NCBI RefSeq assembly: GCF_902150065.1
Contig: NC_043983.1
Coordinates: 9,346,821-9,410,820 of the forward strand
Direction: 5' to 3'
DNA from: Myripristis murdjan
Lineage: Eukaryota; Chordata; Actinopteri; Holocentriformes; Holocentridae
DNA length: 64,000 bases
The notes below the pieces were generated by a model, which worked only from the letters and a program-made list of their open reading frames with translations, was not told the origin of the DNA and did no database searches. Positions 33,320 through 44,510 of this stretch are shown one piece after another (positions within the stretch are counted from its first letter, which is position 1; each line of letters opens with the position of its first letter). A program made the translations under genes and the position numbers.

Positions 33320-34915
33320 TTGAATGAGAGTGAGATGGCCAATGCAAGAAAAACGGCTAACGCTACAGGGCTAACAGACCATGATTACAACCTGGCGGCC
33401 CTGCAGGAGGCATGTGATGAAGAAGAAATTGAGGAGATTGAGGTGATGGAGGAAGAAAACGTGAAAATGCTTCATGATCCCACACCACTGCCCAGCCCAA
33501 ATCCCAAAAAAGTGAAATCAAAGACCAAAGACAAAAGCAAGCAGTCAGGTGAGATTTCTAATGAAACCATCTTCAACGCAATTCAAGCCCTGATTAAGAG
33601 ATTCGATGAGCAAGATGACAGGCTCAAAAATTTGAAAGTCGGATGGAAGCCACTATGCGATTGTGATGAGTAGATTCTCATCCCCAGTCTCTAGTTTAGC
33701 CACACCCTGCAATCAATGATTGTCTGCAGGTGAGCCCAATCACTCCGAGCTCTCAAAGGTGGCTGTGAGCAGCCAGCAGCAGGGTTTGCCTCACTGACTC
33801 CACACTTGAGGGACACAGATTCCAACTGAGGTACACATTTGTGTGGCTTGTGTGATTGTGTTGTTGGGGGCTTGCCTCAATGCGTGCATCATTTATGCAG
33901 GTGGTTGCAGGAATGGGAGCTGCTTGAAAAGCATAGGTGTGTGCCAGATCCCCCTTGGATAAATGGTTTGGTCATAAAACTTGCAGGCCCCAGGTATGTT
34001 TAAGCTATTTTTGTTATGTTTTGTTTAATACTTTTACATTTGATATTTTAACTATTGCAATTGTGTTTATTGGAACAGGGAAAGGATGCCGGCCATGATT
34101 TAGTTGTTGCTGTTTCAAAGGAGCGCTGGCCACTGCTGTTTTTGCCCCTCCACAGATTTTTGTGTATGGTTACTGTGTTTATTGTGGATTAATTTTTGAT
34201 ATTTGCTTCTGTCAATTTATTGGTTTTGTTGTTGTTGTTTTTGTTTTATAAAAAACCAACTTTGTGGGGTTTTGTTAGTATCAGTACAGGGGGGCTGTCG
34301 TATGCTTGCAGGTAGTGGGTCACTGGGTGGAGGGTCTCTGTCTCCTTTTGGGGTTTTTTTGGGTCTTATTTGCATGTTTGAGTGCTGTGTATGTTAATTC
34401 TTGTGTTCTTTTGCTTTGCAGTGAGTGTGTGATCTCCTTCCCTCGCCCGTACCTGGTGGTGGTGGTGACTCCTCCTCTCCCTCACTCCCCACTCCTGTAG
34501 GCTCCTTGTTAATTCCCCCCTTCCTGTACTGGTACTCCTTTACCTGTAGCTTTACCTTTTTAGCACAGTATAAATATATACATATATTTTTGATAATAAA
34601 TTGTATATTTTTAAATAGGTTTAGTCTTGTGAATTCTTGAAATTTAAAAGTAGACTGGTACATAAATAAAATTAAGGGTCAAAACTGGAAACTCACGTCT
34701 CTGCTTCCCTTTTTTTTCTCTGTACTATAAGAACCTGTGAAAGAGGGTATTCTCTAGGTGAAAGTCCTAGAGTGGCGTTGTCACCTTTGTCGTCAGGGCT
34801 TACAGTTGCCCTTGTCACACAAGCAGTGAGAGAAAACAAAGAAGAAATAAGCAAAATGAAAGAAGAAATAGTGCTGCTGAAAAAAGGAACATGCCTAGAA
34901 TTATTAAGCATGTTT
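33320..34915 (+). pseudogene. L1-type LINE ORF1 fragment, interrupted
   Basis: 33320-33663 encodes an acidic segment (EEEIEEIEVMEEENVK) followed by SNETIFNAIQALIKRFDEQD, the lead into the coiled coil of fish L1 ORF1 proteins. The coiled coil resumes after a 1.1-kb insert with VTQAVRENKEEISKMKEEIV at about 34810-34875. ORF1 of L1 binds RNA as a trimer. The rest of the LINE is absent. A host gene is unlikely: there is no splice logic and the frame dies at the insert. Confidence 0.6.
33664..34804 (+). mobile_element. LTR-like repeat, copy A (1141 bp)
   Basis: It starts TGATGAGTAG and ends GGGCTTACA. A TATA-like GTATAAATATA (about 34569) and AATAAA words lie in its right third. A second copy in opposite orientation is at 59151-60268, about 97% alike in the stretches I compared. 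It splits the L1 ORF1 coiled coil. Immediate flanks (gcgattg, gttgccc) are the same in both copies, so the true ends may lie a few bases further out. The family is undetermined; it looks young. Confidence 0.55.
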
Positions 34916-35596
34916 TAGACCGTCTTAATGTTTATATCATGACGTTTTCATGCCTATAATTACCACCATAGATTTGGTTTAGCTTTTAACTATATCCGAA
35001 CAACGCCTGTAAATGCAAGTTTAGTTTGATGAGTTAGATAGGCATTTTGCATGATGTTTCCATAGCAACCATCAGTGCATCAGGTACATTACAATGTAGC
35101 CATGTGTACAATTACTTTAATTGGGGTAGTCTGTTGCAATTTGTGAGGTGTAGCAATTATCTTAATTTTCTGCATCTTCACGAAGATAAAATAAAATACA
35201 TAAAACTACAGAATCAATGTTGTCCATCTTGAGAACGTTGAAGCTGCTTATCGTTTTGTTTCATACACAGGTGTTCACTGACACACCTCCGAAACCTACT
35301 TCGGCATTTTACGCTGCATCACTCGAATGCACTTCGGGAAGCCTCGATAATAATGGCGTAGGAATCCTCCGCAGGCTACATTGTCCCAATTCACTAAACT
35401 TTTAGTTCTGGTAAACTTGATATCGGCGCCTACGTTGGACGCCTCCTACATGGGCACCGTAGGCTGCGACCTAGTAGTCATCTAGCCCATAGATATCTAT
35501 GATTAGCCCTTCGATTGAGACAGACCCCATGTGGATACATGACAGAAAATGACACTGAATCCACATTTTTGCCAAGATTTGGGCTTTTAAAGGCAG

Positions 35597-35803
35597 TGGT
35601 CTTAAACTTTTGATCAGCTGATGAACAGCCTATTTCAGTTTAAGGGTTGTTTGCAATAAATTGCTTACTCATTTTTTTCTCACTCCCATTTCTTCTTTTT
35701 GCATTTTGAAGCTCTACTTAGAACCTTAAGATCCAACAGTGCAAAATGTAAATTCTTGCAATTTCTCAACTGGTCTTAAGATTTGATCAGGAGTGTACTT
35801 TGT
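35597..35803. mobile_element. Tc1-type terminal-repeat fragment
   Basis: GTGGTCTTAAACTTTTGATCAG at the left mirrors CTGATCAAATCTTAAGACCA read from the right, the end pattern of a widespread mariner/Tc1 family. About 200 bp remain with no coding part. It abuts the 3' end of an I-type LINE. Confidence 0.5.
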
Positions 35804-36270
35804 AGAAGTGATGCTGAGTCAGAGCATATCACTGTTTTTATCTGAGATAAAAGCGTTACCAATATAGCCACCATTTCCACTGTGTATACCCCCAACCCGT
35901 CAGTTGTTCTTCTGTTTATCCCTATACCTCTGGTTGGGACAGCTACCCCAAACCCTGTCACTCCTGTCTCAGGCTTTTTTGCACCATCTGTATAGATCTG
36001 AATAAAACCACTGTACTCTTCTGTTATCCGGGAACTGAATGCACTCACTAAATCTACTGTCCTTCGTTTTCCCTTCCCAATCTCGAGGAGGAACCAGTCT
36101 ACTGTAGGGCATTGAAGTTTCCATGGCGCTATTGCTGGAAATGGGACTGCTTGACTGACTTTATATTTATCTGCAGAAAGTTCTTTTGCTATTTTGTTCC
36201 CCGACTTAGCAAAATGGTCAGTGGGACTCTATTTCCCCATACATCCAGCAGTGTTTGTTTTACTGGATGA

Positions 36271-37212
36271 TCATTCGCCTGTCCTTGCAAGTTTATCCAA
36301 TAATTCATTATCAGCTGCTTTCTTTTCCAATGGCATTTCTCCTGTCTGCACCTGCAGAGCTGACACAGATGTTGATTTAAATGCTTCACAGCAAACCCTT
36401 AAAGACTGTGCCTGTAATACATCAAGTTTTTTTAGATGGCTTCTTGCTGCTGAGCCATATGCTACACTACCATAATCTAGTGCTGATCTTATCAATGCTG
36501 TATACATTCTTTTTAATGAAAAACAGCTCGCTCCCCATGCTTGCCCTGCTAAGAATTGCATCACATTGATTACTTTTTTACTCTTTTCTTCTATTCTTTT
36601 GACATGGTCTCCCCATGTTAGCCCCGGGTCAAATACAACCCCTAAGTATTTAAGAGTTCCAGTTCTTTCCAGTTCTTCCCTGTACATACTTAACTTAATT
36701 TCATGACACGTTCTTTTCCTAGTGAAGGACATTATTTTTGTTTTTTCTGGGGAGAACTTGTAACCGCAGTTGAAGCCCCATTCTGTCACTTTATCTATTG
36801 CTCTTTGCATTTTCCCTACAATATGCCCAATGTTCTTCCCCCTTTTCCATAGGGCCCCGTCATCTGCAAAGAGCGTTCTTCCTATATCTGTTGGGATATT
36901 TGAGAACATATCATTTATACTTATTGTGAATAATAGAGGACTTATCACACTGCCCTGAGGCGTACCATTTCCCACAATATACTGGCTTGATACATCTGCA
37001 CCAATCCTCACTTCTATTTTCCTACCAAAAAGAAAGTCTCTAACCCAGTTAAAAACGTTCCCAGTTATACCCATTTTAGCCAGCTTGATCAGTAGCCCCT
37101 CTTTCCACATCATATCATATGCCTTTTCAATATCAAAGAATACTGCAATTACAGATTCTTTGTTTACTTGCGCTTTCCTTATTTTTGTCTCAAGCTGTAT
37201 TACTGCATCCAT
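36271..37212 (-). pseudogene. reverse transcriptase region of LINE B, 313-codon open stretch
   Basis: Open from 37212 to 36271 with all palm motifs (FFDIEKAYD, NGTPQGSVISPLLF, LFADDGALW, SFTRKR, LKYLGVVFDPGLTW) and the thumb. It is the best-kept part of LINE B. It lacks an endonuclease and is out of frame with the preceding SPGKDQ block and the RNase H block, so it cannot act alone. Confidence 0.75.
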
Positions 37213-37531
37213 TGTGTTTCTCCCCTTCTAAAAGCCATTGTGGCAATTTGCTATTTTCCCAGACTTCTTTAGATGGTAGGACAGTCTATCAGTTATCATT
37301 CTCTCCATTATTTTACACAGATTTGATGTCAAGGCTATAGGCCTGTAGCTTGTTGGTTTTGACGGATCCTTGCCCGGTTTCCTTATTGGCATTACCACTG
37401 CTTCTTTCCAGGCATCTGGTAGTTTGCCCTCCTCCCACACTTTGTTGTACAAACCCAAAAGTTTATTCAAGGCTCTCTCCCCTAAATGCTTCAACATAAC
37501 ATATCCTACTTGATCTTTCCCTGGAGAGGTA

Positions 37532-38781
37532 CACTATATTACCAAAAGTATTCGCTCACCCATTCAAATGATCAGAATCAGGTGTCCTAATCACTTGGCC
37601 TGGCCACGGGTGTATAAAATCAAGCACTCAGGCATGCAGACTGTGAAACAAGACATTTGTGAAAGAATGGGCCGCTCTCAGGAGCTCAGTGAATTCCAGC
37701 GTGGAACTGTCATAGGATGCCACCTGTGCAACAAATCCAGTCGTGAAATTTCCTCGCTCCTAAATATTCCACAGTCAACTGTCAGCTCTATTATAACAAA
37801 ATGGAAGCGTTTGGGAACAACAGCAACTCAGCCACGAAGTGGTAGGCCACGTAAAGTGACGGAGAGGGGTCAGCGGATGCTGAAGCGCATAGTGCAAAGA
37901 GGTCGCCGACTTTCTGCACAGTCAATTGCTACAGAGCTACAAACTTCATGTGACCTTCAGATTAGCCCAAGTACAGTACGCAGAGAGCTTCATGGAATGG
38001 GTTTCCATGGCCGAGCAGCTGCAGCCAAGCCACACATCACCAAGTGCAATGCAAAGCGTCGGATGCAATGGTGTAAAGCACGCCGCCACTGGCCTCTAGA
38101 GCAGTGGAGACGCGTTCTCTGGAGTGATGAATCACGCTTTTCCATCTGGCAATCTGATGGACGAGTCTGGGTTTGGAGGTTGCCTGGAGAACGGTACATT
38201 TCAGACTGCATTGTGCTGACTGTGAAATTTGGTGGAGGAGGAATTATGGTGTGGGGTTGTTTTTCAGGAGCTGGGCTTGGCCCCTTAGTTCCAGTGAAAG
38301 GAACTTTGAATGCTTCAGGATACCAAAACATTTTGGACAATTCCATGCTCCCAACCTTGTGGGAACAGTTTGGAGCGGGCCCCTTCCTCTTCCAACATGA
38401 CTGTGCACCAGTGCACAAAGCAAGGTCCATAAAGACATGGATGACAGAGTCTGGTGTGGATGAACTTGACTGGCCTGCACAGAGTCCTGACCTGAACCCG
38501 ATAGAACACCTTTGGGATGAATTAGAGCGGAGACTGAGAGCCAGGCCTTCTCGACCAACATCAGTGTGTGACCTCACCAATGCGCTTTTGGAAGAATGGT
38601 CAAAAATTCCTATAAACACTCTCCTCAACCTTGTGGACAGTCTTCCCAGAAGAGTTGAAGCTGTAATAGCTGCAAAAGGTGGACCGACATCATATTGAAC
38701 TCTATGGGTTAGGAATGGGATGGCACTTCAGTTCATAGTATGAGTAAAGGCAGGTGAGCGAATACTTTTGGTAATATAGTG
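37532..38781 (+). mobile_element. Tc1-type (DD34E) transposon, apparently intact
   Basis: Inverted ends CACTATATTACCAAAAGTAT... and ...ATACTTTTGGTAATATAGTG are flanked by TA (37530-37531, 38782-38783). The element is 1250 bp and sits in LINE B between KKSRPT and SPGKDQ. A near-identical copy lies in opposite orientation at 54082-55330 (1249 bp). It carries one full transposase frame. Close identity between the copies suggests recent movement. Confidence 0.92.
37568..38698 (+). CDS. Tc1-type DD34E transposase, complete frame (376 aa)
   Basis: The frame is open from 37568. Internal Met codons at 37634 (MQTVKQ) and 37667 ([10 protein letters not shown]) are more usual starts for this family, giving 354 or 343 aa. 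N-terminal paired-like helix-turn-helix domains (about 35-140, with GRPRK at 92-96) precede the DDE domain: SDESRF (Asp187), QHDCAPVHK (Asp278), NPIEHLW (Glu313), spacing 34. [10 protein letters not shown] loop lies at 222-230. It catalyses cut-and-paste movement at TA targets. No stop or frameshift; all three acidic residues are present, so this copy could be active or could serve its relatives. Confidence 0.88.
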   Translation: MIRIRCPNHLAWPRVYKIKHSGMQTVKQDICERMGRSQELSEFQRGTVIGCHLCNKSSREISSLLNIPQSTVSSIITKWKRLGTTATQPRSGRPRKVTERGQRMLKRIVQRGRRLSAQSIATELQTSCDLQISPSTVRRELHGMGFHGRAAAAKPHITKCNAKRRMQWCKARRHWPLEQWRRVLWSDESRFSIWQSDGRVWVWRLPGERYISDCIVLTVKFGGGGIMVWGCFSGAGLGPLVPVKGTLNASGYQNILDNSMLPTLWEQFGAGPFLFQHDCAPVHKARSIKTWMTESGVDELDWPAQSPDLNPIEHLWDELERRLRARPSRPTSVCDLTNALLEEWSKIPINTLLNLVDSLPRRVEAVIAAKGGPTSY

Positions 38782-38886
38782 TAGGTCTTGACTTTTTATT
38801 TGCTCTTATCATTTCTGCCAGCGTAAATGGATCGTCAAACTCGTCATCATTGCTTTACCTCCTGTTAATCAACTTGGAGTACTGGC

Positions 38887-41800
38887 TCAACGTTCTACAG
38901 AGAAACCCCACTGACACTTTTCCAAAGTTTCTAAGACTGATGCTGAATCAGAGCAGATAACAGCCCGCTCTGATCTGACCTCCTCCACCCACTTTAATGC
39001 CCAGATAATAGCAGTCGGCTCTGTTGTATAGACTGACGCCTCCTCAGACATTCGGATGAGCTTTACAATGTCACATTCTGGAATGAAAAAAACGAAACCA
39101 GCTCTGTCGCTCTTAGGATCTTTAGCCCCATCCGTATAGATTTGAAGAAAACCTCCCCAATTAGTTTCCAACCTTTGTTTCATTGTACTTTTATAGGCAA
39201 TGCTCTGAACAGATTTCATATGATTCAAAATGCTAAGATCCACCTCTGGAGTGGGCAAGAGCCATGGTGGTACAGCTGTCCAGAGGATACGAGGGACCAC
39301 TCCTTCTCCCAATCTCAGCTTCTCCAATTTTCTGCACATATTAAACACAAAGCTTTCCTTTTTAACTTTTGCCGCTCCCCACTCCCAAACATTATTCATC
39401 ACAGATTTTGTTGGATGTTCACCTTGATATCCTTTCAATTTCACTATGTACTGCATTCCAAGTGTCTCTCTTCTCAATGATAATGGTGTTTCTCCTATCT
39501 CAACAAGTAAAGCTGGGATTGGGGTAGTACGGAGCACATCATACACAGCATACTCTCAGCGCTTTTGCTTGAATTACATCCAGGTTCTTTTTTTTTTTTT
39601 TTTTTTTTTATTTAAAAAAGATAATTTTTTGGGCATTTCTGCTTTATTTGACAGTCACAGGAGAGATAGACAGAAAAGGCAGGGGAGAGAGAGGGAACGT
39701 CATGCAGCAAAGGACCTGAGGTCGGATTTGAACCCCCGTTGCTGCGATTGGGACTAAGCCCTGATACATGGTGTACGCTCTTAACCGGTGAGACACCGGG
39801 GCGCCCCCATATCCAGTTTCTTTAACAACGATTTAGCTGCAGATACAAAACATAAACAACCATAGTCCAGTCTTGACCTTATCATTGCTCTATAAATCAA
39901 AATTTGAGTGTCTCTGTCCACACCCCAAGAGCAGCTTGACAGAGATCGCATAACATTGATCACTTTTTCATACTTGTTAACAACATGATCTATCTGGTTT
40001 TTCCAAGTAAGTTTTTCATCAAAATAAACTCCTAAAAATTTGAACTCTTTCCAATGTTTGTCCATTTCTAAATATTCTAAATCCACCACATTCCACTTTC
40101 TTGTTACCAAAGACCATATATTTTGACTTTCCCACAGACATCTTAAATCCCCACTTCTCACCCCAAGCAACTATTTTATTCAGAGACCCCTGAATCTGCT
40201 GAGTAATCATTTTTACATTTCTTCCTCTTTTCCAGATGGCACTGTCATCCACAGACAGAGAAAGCCTAAAGCCAGAATCAATATCTTGAAATATATCATA
40301 TATCATTATATTAAATAAAACTGGACTTATTACGCTCCCCTGGGGGCCGGTGCCATTTTCAATGTTTGCTCCCTCAAAGAAAGAGTTTCCAATTCTCACT
40401 TGAAGTCTCCTGTTTTGCAGAAAGTTCTTTATCCAATTTAACATACGTCCTCTTATTCCAGCCTCATAGAGTTTAATAACCAAACCCTCTTTCCACTGCA
40501 TATCATATGCCTTTTCATTTTCTAGAAAAACTGCCATTAGTACTTCCTTGTTAGTCAGTGCTTTCTTTACATCAGTATCAAGGGAGATCACAGAATCCAT
40601 TGTACTTCTTCCTCTCCAAAAGCTGCTTTGTGTGCAAGTGAACCATCCTGCTTTCTCTAATTTGTACACTAATCTGTGACCATCCTTTCCATGATTTTAC
40701 AAAGCACTGGAGTTAATGCAATAGGTCTATAAAATTCAGCTCTGGAAGCATCTTTCCCAGGTTTTAGAATTGGAACCACCACTGCTTGTTTACCCAAGCT
40801 AGGGAGAGCCCCCTCTTTCCATACACAGTTAATTAATGATAATATTTCATCCAACACCAAGTCATCAACAATCTCATAGCTTATACCATCCTTTCCAGGA
40901 GCTGATGATTTTCCTCTTTCGATTGCTCTACGTAGTTCATCTTGAGAAAAATACAAGTTACAGACATCTGTGTTTTCCTCATTCATCTCCATCACAAATT
41001 TGTAATTTTTTAATGTTTCATTCCTTTTGTTTATGCCCTCTTCACCTATGTTTTCACCACCATGAACTGCTTTAAACTTGTTCTCAAACACTTTTGCTTT
41101 TTCAGTATCACTCATTGCAAACATTCTCTAAAACCAGAATTTCAGATTTCCTATACACCCGAGACATATGGTGTACTGCCGGTCATATTTCAGTTACTGA
41201 TGTTACCACACTCAGTCCTCCACAATATTTTCTCCAACATTCCTTTTTAGCTGATTTAATCACCTTTTGTGCTTTTGCCCTTAATCTTTTATATTCAATA
41301 GCTCTATTTTCTGTCGAATATTTCCTTAGCGCTCGATACGCACAATTTCTTTGGTACACTCACTATTCCACCATGGTACACTGATTCTCCTTTTTGACAT
41401 TTTCCTTATTGGAATACTTTTACTTGCACTGTCCATAATCATTTCACACAGACTGTTATTCCACTCATCAAGTGATCCTTCACCATTCACCCTTACAATG
41501 GCTTCATTGCAATTGTCCCTGAACAATTCCCAATCTGCTTTATGATACTTAAAAAATCTTGAACTTTTCTGCTTCTCTACTTGTAAGGACTTCCCGAATC
41601 TCAACAGAATAGGAAAATGATCACTGCCTATTGTATAGCAGTCCAAGGAATCCCATTTCCCAATCCTTGCCAAATCTTCAGTTGCTAATGCTAGATCTAT
41701 GTGTGATAGGTTTCCTGTCCTAACATCAAATCTTGTGGGTCTATTATCATTTAAACATATTAACTCCCACCTGTCCATGAATTCTTCCACTGTGTAGCCA

Positions 41801-42200
41801 TTATAATCTTTGGTTGAACTGCCCCATAAAGGATTGTGTGCATTAAAATCCCCTACCCAGATAACTGGGGTCCATACCTGCTCCATATTGCTCTCTAACT
41901 CAGTAATATTTAGCTGTTTACAAGGGTTATAGAAATTAACAATGTATACCCAGCTGTGTTGCCCCATACCCTGACTGCCACACTTTCTAAGGTAGACTTT
42001 AATGCAACCTTCTGATATTGCAGATTAGATCTAATAAATGTTGCACATCCCCCTCCCGATTTCTCATGTCTGTCAAATCTGACACTTTCGTACCCTGGAA
42101 TCACAAAATCTAGCTGTGGTTTAAGCCAGGTTTCCTGGACACAGATTACGTCTGGGAGACTCTTAAACTCATCTACAAATCTTTTTAAATTCTTGGCCAT
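38887..42200 (-). pseudogene. LINE A ORF2 (endonuclease, reverse transcriptase, RNase H), frame-broken
   Basis: The minus-strand block 42200-41326 is the endonuclease (VICVQETWLK, WVGDFNAHNPLWG, GSDHFPILLRF). The block 41124-40669 and 40669-40019 is reverse transcriptase (SSAPGKDGISYE, VVVPILKPGKD, YRPIALTPVLCKIMERM, ENEKAYDMQWKEGL, PQGSVISPVLFNI). The catalytic FADD reads SVDD (LSVDDSAIWKRG), and FDIEKAYD reads LENEKAYD. 39546-38887 is RNase H (LQIYTDGAKDP, AVICSDSASVLETL). At least four frame breaks plus the SINE make it inactive. Confidence 0.8.
39580..39806 (-). mobile_element. tRNA-derived SINE in LINE A
   Basis: Minus strand: GCGCCCCGGTGTCTCACCGG head, A-box-like GTCTCACCGGTTAAGAGC, B box GGTTCAAATCC (39735-39725), CTGCATGACGTTCCCTCTCT body, (polyA) tail at 39580-39612. 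Flanks AGAAACTGGATATG and AGAACCTGGATGTA form an imperfect target duplication in the LINE's LLKKLD segment. It is a common percomorph SINE pattern. Confidence 0.85.
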
Positions 42201-42252
42201 TTGCTAGTAGACTCCGTGCATTCCATTGTATGATAAAAAAAACATTAATAAT

Positions 42253-43330
42253 TCAACAATCATCTTCAAAAGCGTCTTCCATACCTTCCTCATTTCTATC
42301 CACACACCTTCTTTCTCTCCTTCCCCTCTGATACTGCTCTGCCCTCTTCCTCATGTAGTTGTGCAGCTCTTCTGGGCCTAGATATTTCTCCTCCAGGAAT
42401 CTCTCTCCAGCTTCCACCACCACCCTGATGATATCAGATCTCCTTGTTTGACCCCTAACAGCCCACAACACATCAACCATGAAAGCAAAAAATGACTGGG
42501 TTCCCACCATTTGTTCTCTTACCTCCCTGCCAGGCGGCATCACACGTCTACCAAGTTCCCCTGCTCCCCCCACCTTCTTCACTGCTTCTGCATATGAAAG
42601 TTTGCCTTCAATTTTCACTTTCTCTATTTCAACAGCCCTTAAATGGTGTTTGCACCCTCTGAAGGAGGACATATGGTCTCCCCCACAGTTACAACATTTA
42701 ATATCCACACTTTCCCATCTTTGGCTTCCTCTGCAGGCTGCTGCCACATGCCCAAAGCGCTGGCATTTGAAGCAGCACAGAGCGGGGTGCACTGTGCACA
42801 TATTGCCTTACTGGATAACTCATGTACCTCAAACTCATTTTAGCTGGCTCAGTGTCTCCCCTAAAGGTTATCAACACTGCTGTGCCAGATTCCTTGAACT
42901 GATGAACTTCTTCAACCTCAGCTCCTTTCCACACTTTTAGTAAGGCACTCTCTGATACCCCAGGGCTTACATAAATCACTCCTTTGGCTTTTTGAGCCTG
43001 GCCAGGTATGAAACACTCAATAAGCCTTTCTAGCAGCTGGTGAACCTTCATGGCATTTTGCCTCAGAGCATCACTTTTACAAACCACAAGTATGTTACTA
43101 TTCAACAGCATTTTCACATTCAGCAAACCTTTTCCCATTTTATTTTTTAGCTCATCCAAAAGCCTGAGAGGGTTCAAGGCCTTGTCACGTCTATCATTGA
43201 ATTTAATGATAAACTTAAATTCAGCATGACGACCATGTGTCCTGGTCAAACCAGTTTGGAGAAGAAGAAAAAAAAAAAAAAACTCGAGCAGGTGGATTTC
43301 CACAGGTAAAGCCTGGAGTGAAAATATCAA
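42253..43330 (-). pseudogene. LINE A ORF1 (gag-like, CCHC zinc knuckles), frameshifted
   Basis: The minus-strand frame 43330-42700 encodes the RNA-binding part (HAEFKFIIKF, NVKMLLNSNILVVC, KGVIYVSPGVSE, GTAVLITFRGD, MSYPVRQYV). It shifts frame near 42800 into CCFKCQRFGHVAAACRG and CCNCGGDHMSSFRGC (two CCHC knuckles), with a basic C-terminus. It would coat LINE RNA. The shift separates the two halves, and an A/T run near 43270 corrupts the start. Confidence 0.75.
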
Positions 43331-43339
43331 GCTGTAAAT

Positions 43340-44156
43340 AAAGTTTGTTTCTTGTTGATTATTCCACGGCTGTTGTTTCCAAACTCTCTCCTCTCACTCA
43401 AGGCAGACTGATCTCATATTACCTGAACATGGCCGCCCCTTATCTGTCTGAAGCACAGGGTAAATGTAAAAACTTCACCTACAATTCAAGTGAAATAAAA
43501 CAAGGAAAACACTTCCAAAGCATACAGAAAATAATCTGTCACAAAAGGTAAGTAGGCCTATCCTTCATCTTAATTACCATACATCTATTTATATTGTGAA
43601 AACAATAGTTTACAGGTGACTGCAACTCCCCTGGCTAGTGGTATGTCCTAATGACATCACCATCCCTATAAATGGAGGTCTGCAGACCTGTGTCACTTTT
43701 CTTTTGTCTGTAAGACCAAATAACTGCATATGGTAAGTATGTGTGTTTGTAGATAGATAGCAATAATATATCTGAACCTCTGTTGAATTAATAAATGTGT
43801 GTTTGAACCAAACCTTTGTTATGTCATTTGTAATATGGTTTATGTGTTGAATGTTTTATTGGTCAAAATGTAAAGATGCAAACTCCCTGAATACCACGTA
43901 GCATGCATTGTGGCAAACAGGTTGTTTGGACCACATGGTTGAGAAATTAAAGGTGAATATACTGTAACAGAAGAAACAAGGGTGAATATGGATGAAAAAA
44001 TGTATGAATGTATATGTTAACCAGAAATAAAGGAATACAATGTGTAACTGAAGGAAATGTAGGCAGTTGTAAAGGTTAAGTGGGGAAGGCAGGCCCTGTC
44101 CTCACCACACCCATGGAATAACAATGGCAAACATACAGTAGATTAGACATGTCAAG
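43340..44156. other. spacer between LINE A and the shared spacer block
   Basis: No protein motif. It includes a TATA-like CTATAAATGGAGG at 43668 followed by TTTTGTCTGTAAGACC and a (GATA) patch at 43751. This is suggestive of a promoter or LTR remnant, but there are no repeated ends. I cannot assign it. Confidence 0.4.
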
Positions 44157-44510
44157 ATATATATCCTTAAACATTTTAGCATGAATTTCTTTTATATATT
44201 CATTAGTAATAGTGGAGTAGAGTAAGAAGAGAGAGAAACACTTAATAGAAGAAGAAGGCTGACAATTCTGCTAATTAAGACAGCAAACAGGCTGAGGGGG
44301 ACGCCTCCGACTCATGGCAAGAAATACAGGCTCATGGACAGAACCTGATCAAACGTAACTACAGTAAGCTACCACCTGTTGAAGACCAGAGTCTGTTGCT
44401 GGAGGACCAACAGTAACCTGTAGCCCACTGGGGACGAGGCGAGGGCAGGAGTCAAAGAAAGGGGGCAACTGAGGCTGAGGTTGACCAGGATCAGAACAAT
44501 GGGAGGGGTC
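44157..44510. repeat. intergenic spacer block before copy 3, empty site of the L2 LINE
   Basis: It begins with the same 50 bases that follow the DD38E transposon at 13030-13070 and goes directly into the sequence found at 19033-19430. It therefore preserves the state before the 6-kb L2 entered spacer 1-2. Confidence 0.75.

Larger units (their letters stand above)
32466..35527. mobile_element. composite DNA element bounded by imperfect inverted ends
   Basis: The left end GGCTCTGTCCCAATTCAAAGG is roughly mirrored by the right end (minus strand GGGGTCTGTCTCAATCGAAGG). Subterminal words TAGGCTAC...GTCGTA and CCCAATTCA recur near both ends (32500-32560 and 35370-35460). No transposase is seen. 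Inside lie a possible LTR, an L1 ORF1 fragment and an LTR-like insert. The superfamily and the exact ends are uncertain. Confidence 0.4.
35806..38860 (-). mobile_element. I-type LINE fragment with RNase H (LINE B)
   Basis: Minus strand from about 38855: FDDPFTLAEMIRANK, then (beyond a Tc1 insertion) [90 protein letters not shown] (catalytic FADD intact) and LKYLGVVFDP. It ends in an RNase H domain with IQIYTDGAKKPETG and VICSDSASLL. RNase H next to reverse transcriptase marks the I/Nimb group. It is 5'-truncated, with a stop near 37232 and other frame breaks in the 3' third. Confidence 0.8.
38860..43290 (-). mobile_element. I-type LINE with ORF1 and ORF2 (LINE A)
   Basis: From the 5' side at about 43290: ORF1 with CCHC knuckles, ORF2 with endonuclease, reverse transcriptase and RNase H. 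It is truncated inside or just after RNase H at about 38890-38920, where it abuts LINE B. A tRNA-derived SINE interrupts ORF2 at 39580-39806. The domain set fits the I/Nimb group. It is related to LINE B but different in sequence. Confidence 0.82.

Noticed and set aside
33320-33673. Small acidic host gene
   Set aside because: The acidic stretch followed by the coiled-coil lead matches L1 ORF1 proteins, and the coiled coil resumes beyond an insertion at about 34810.
34203-34640. Hydrophobic small frames in the LTR-like repeat
   Set aside because: Low-complexity T-rich DNA within a repeat; no start context or family match, and present again in the inverted copy.
37990-38628. 212-codon frame opposite the Tc1 transposase (and its counterpart at 54235-54872)
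   Set aside because: It mirrors the intact transposase frame, recurs wherever the transposon occurs, and has no recognisable domain.
42479-42940. 153-codon plus-strand frame
   Set aside because: It lies opposite the CCHC knuckle region of LINE A ORF1 and has no features of its own.
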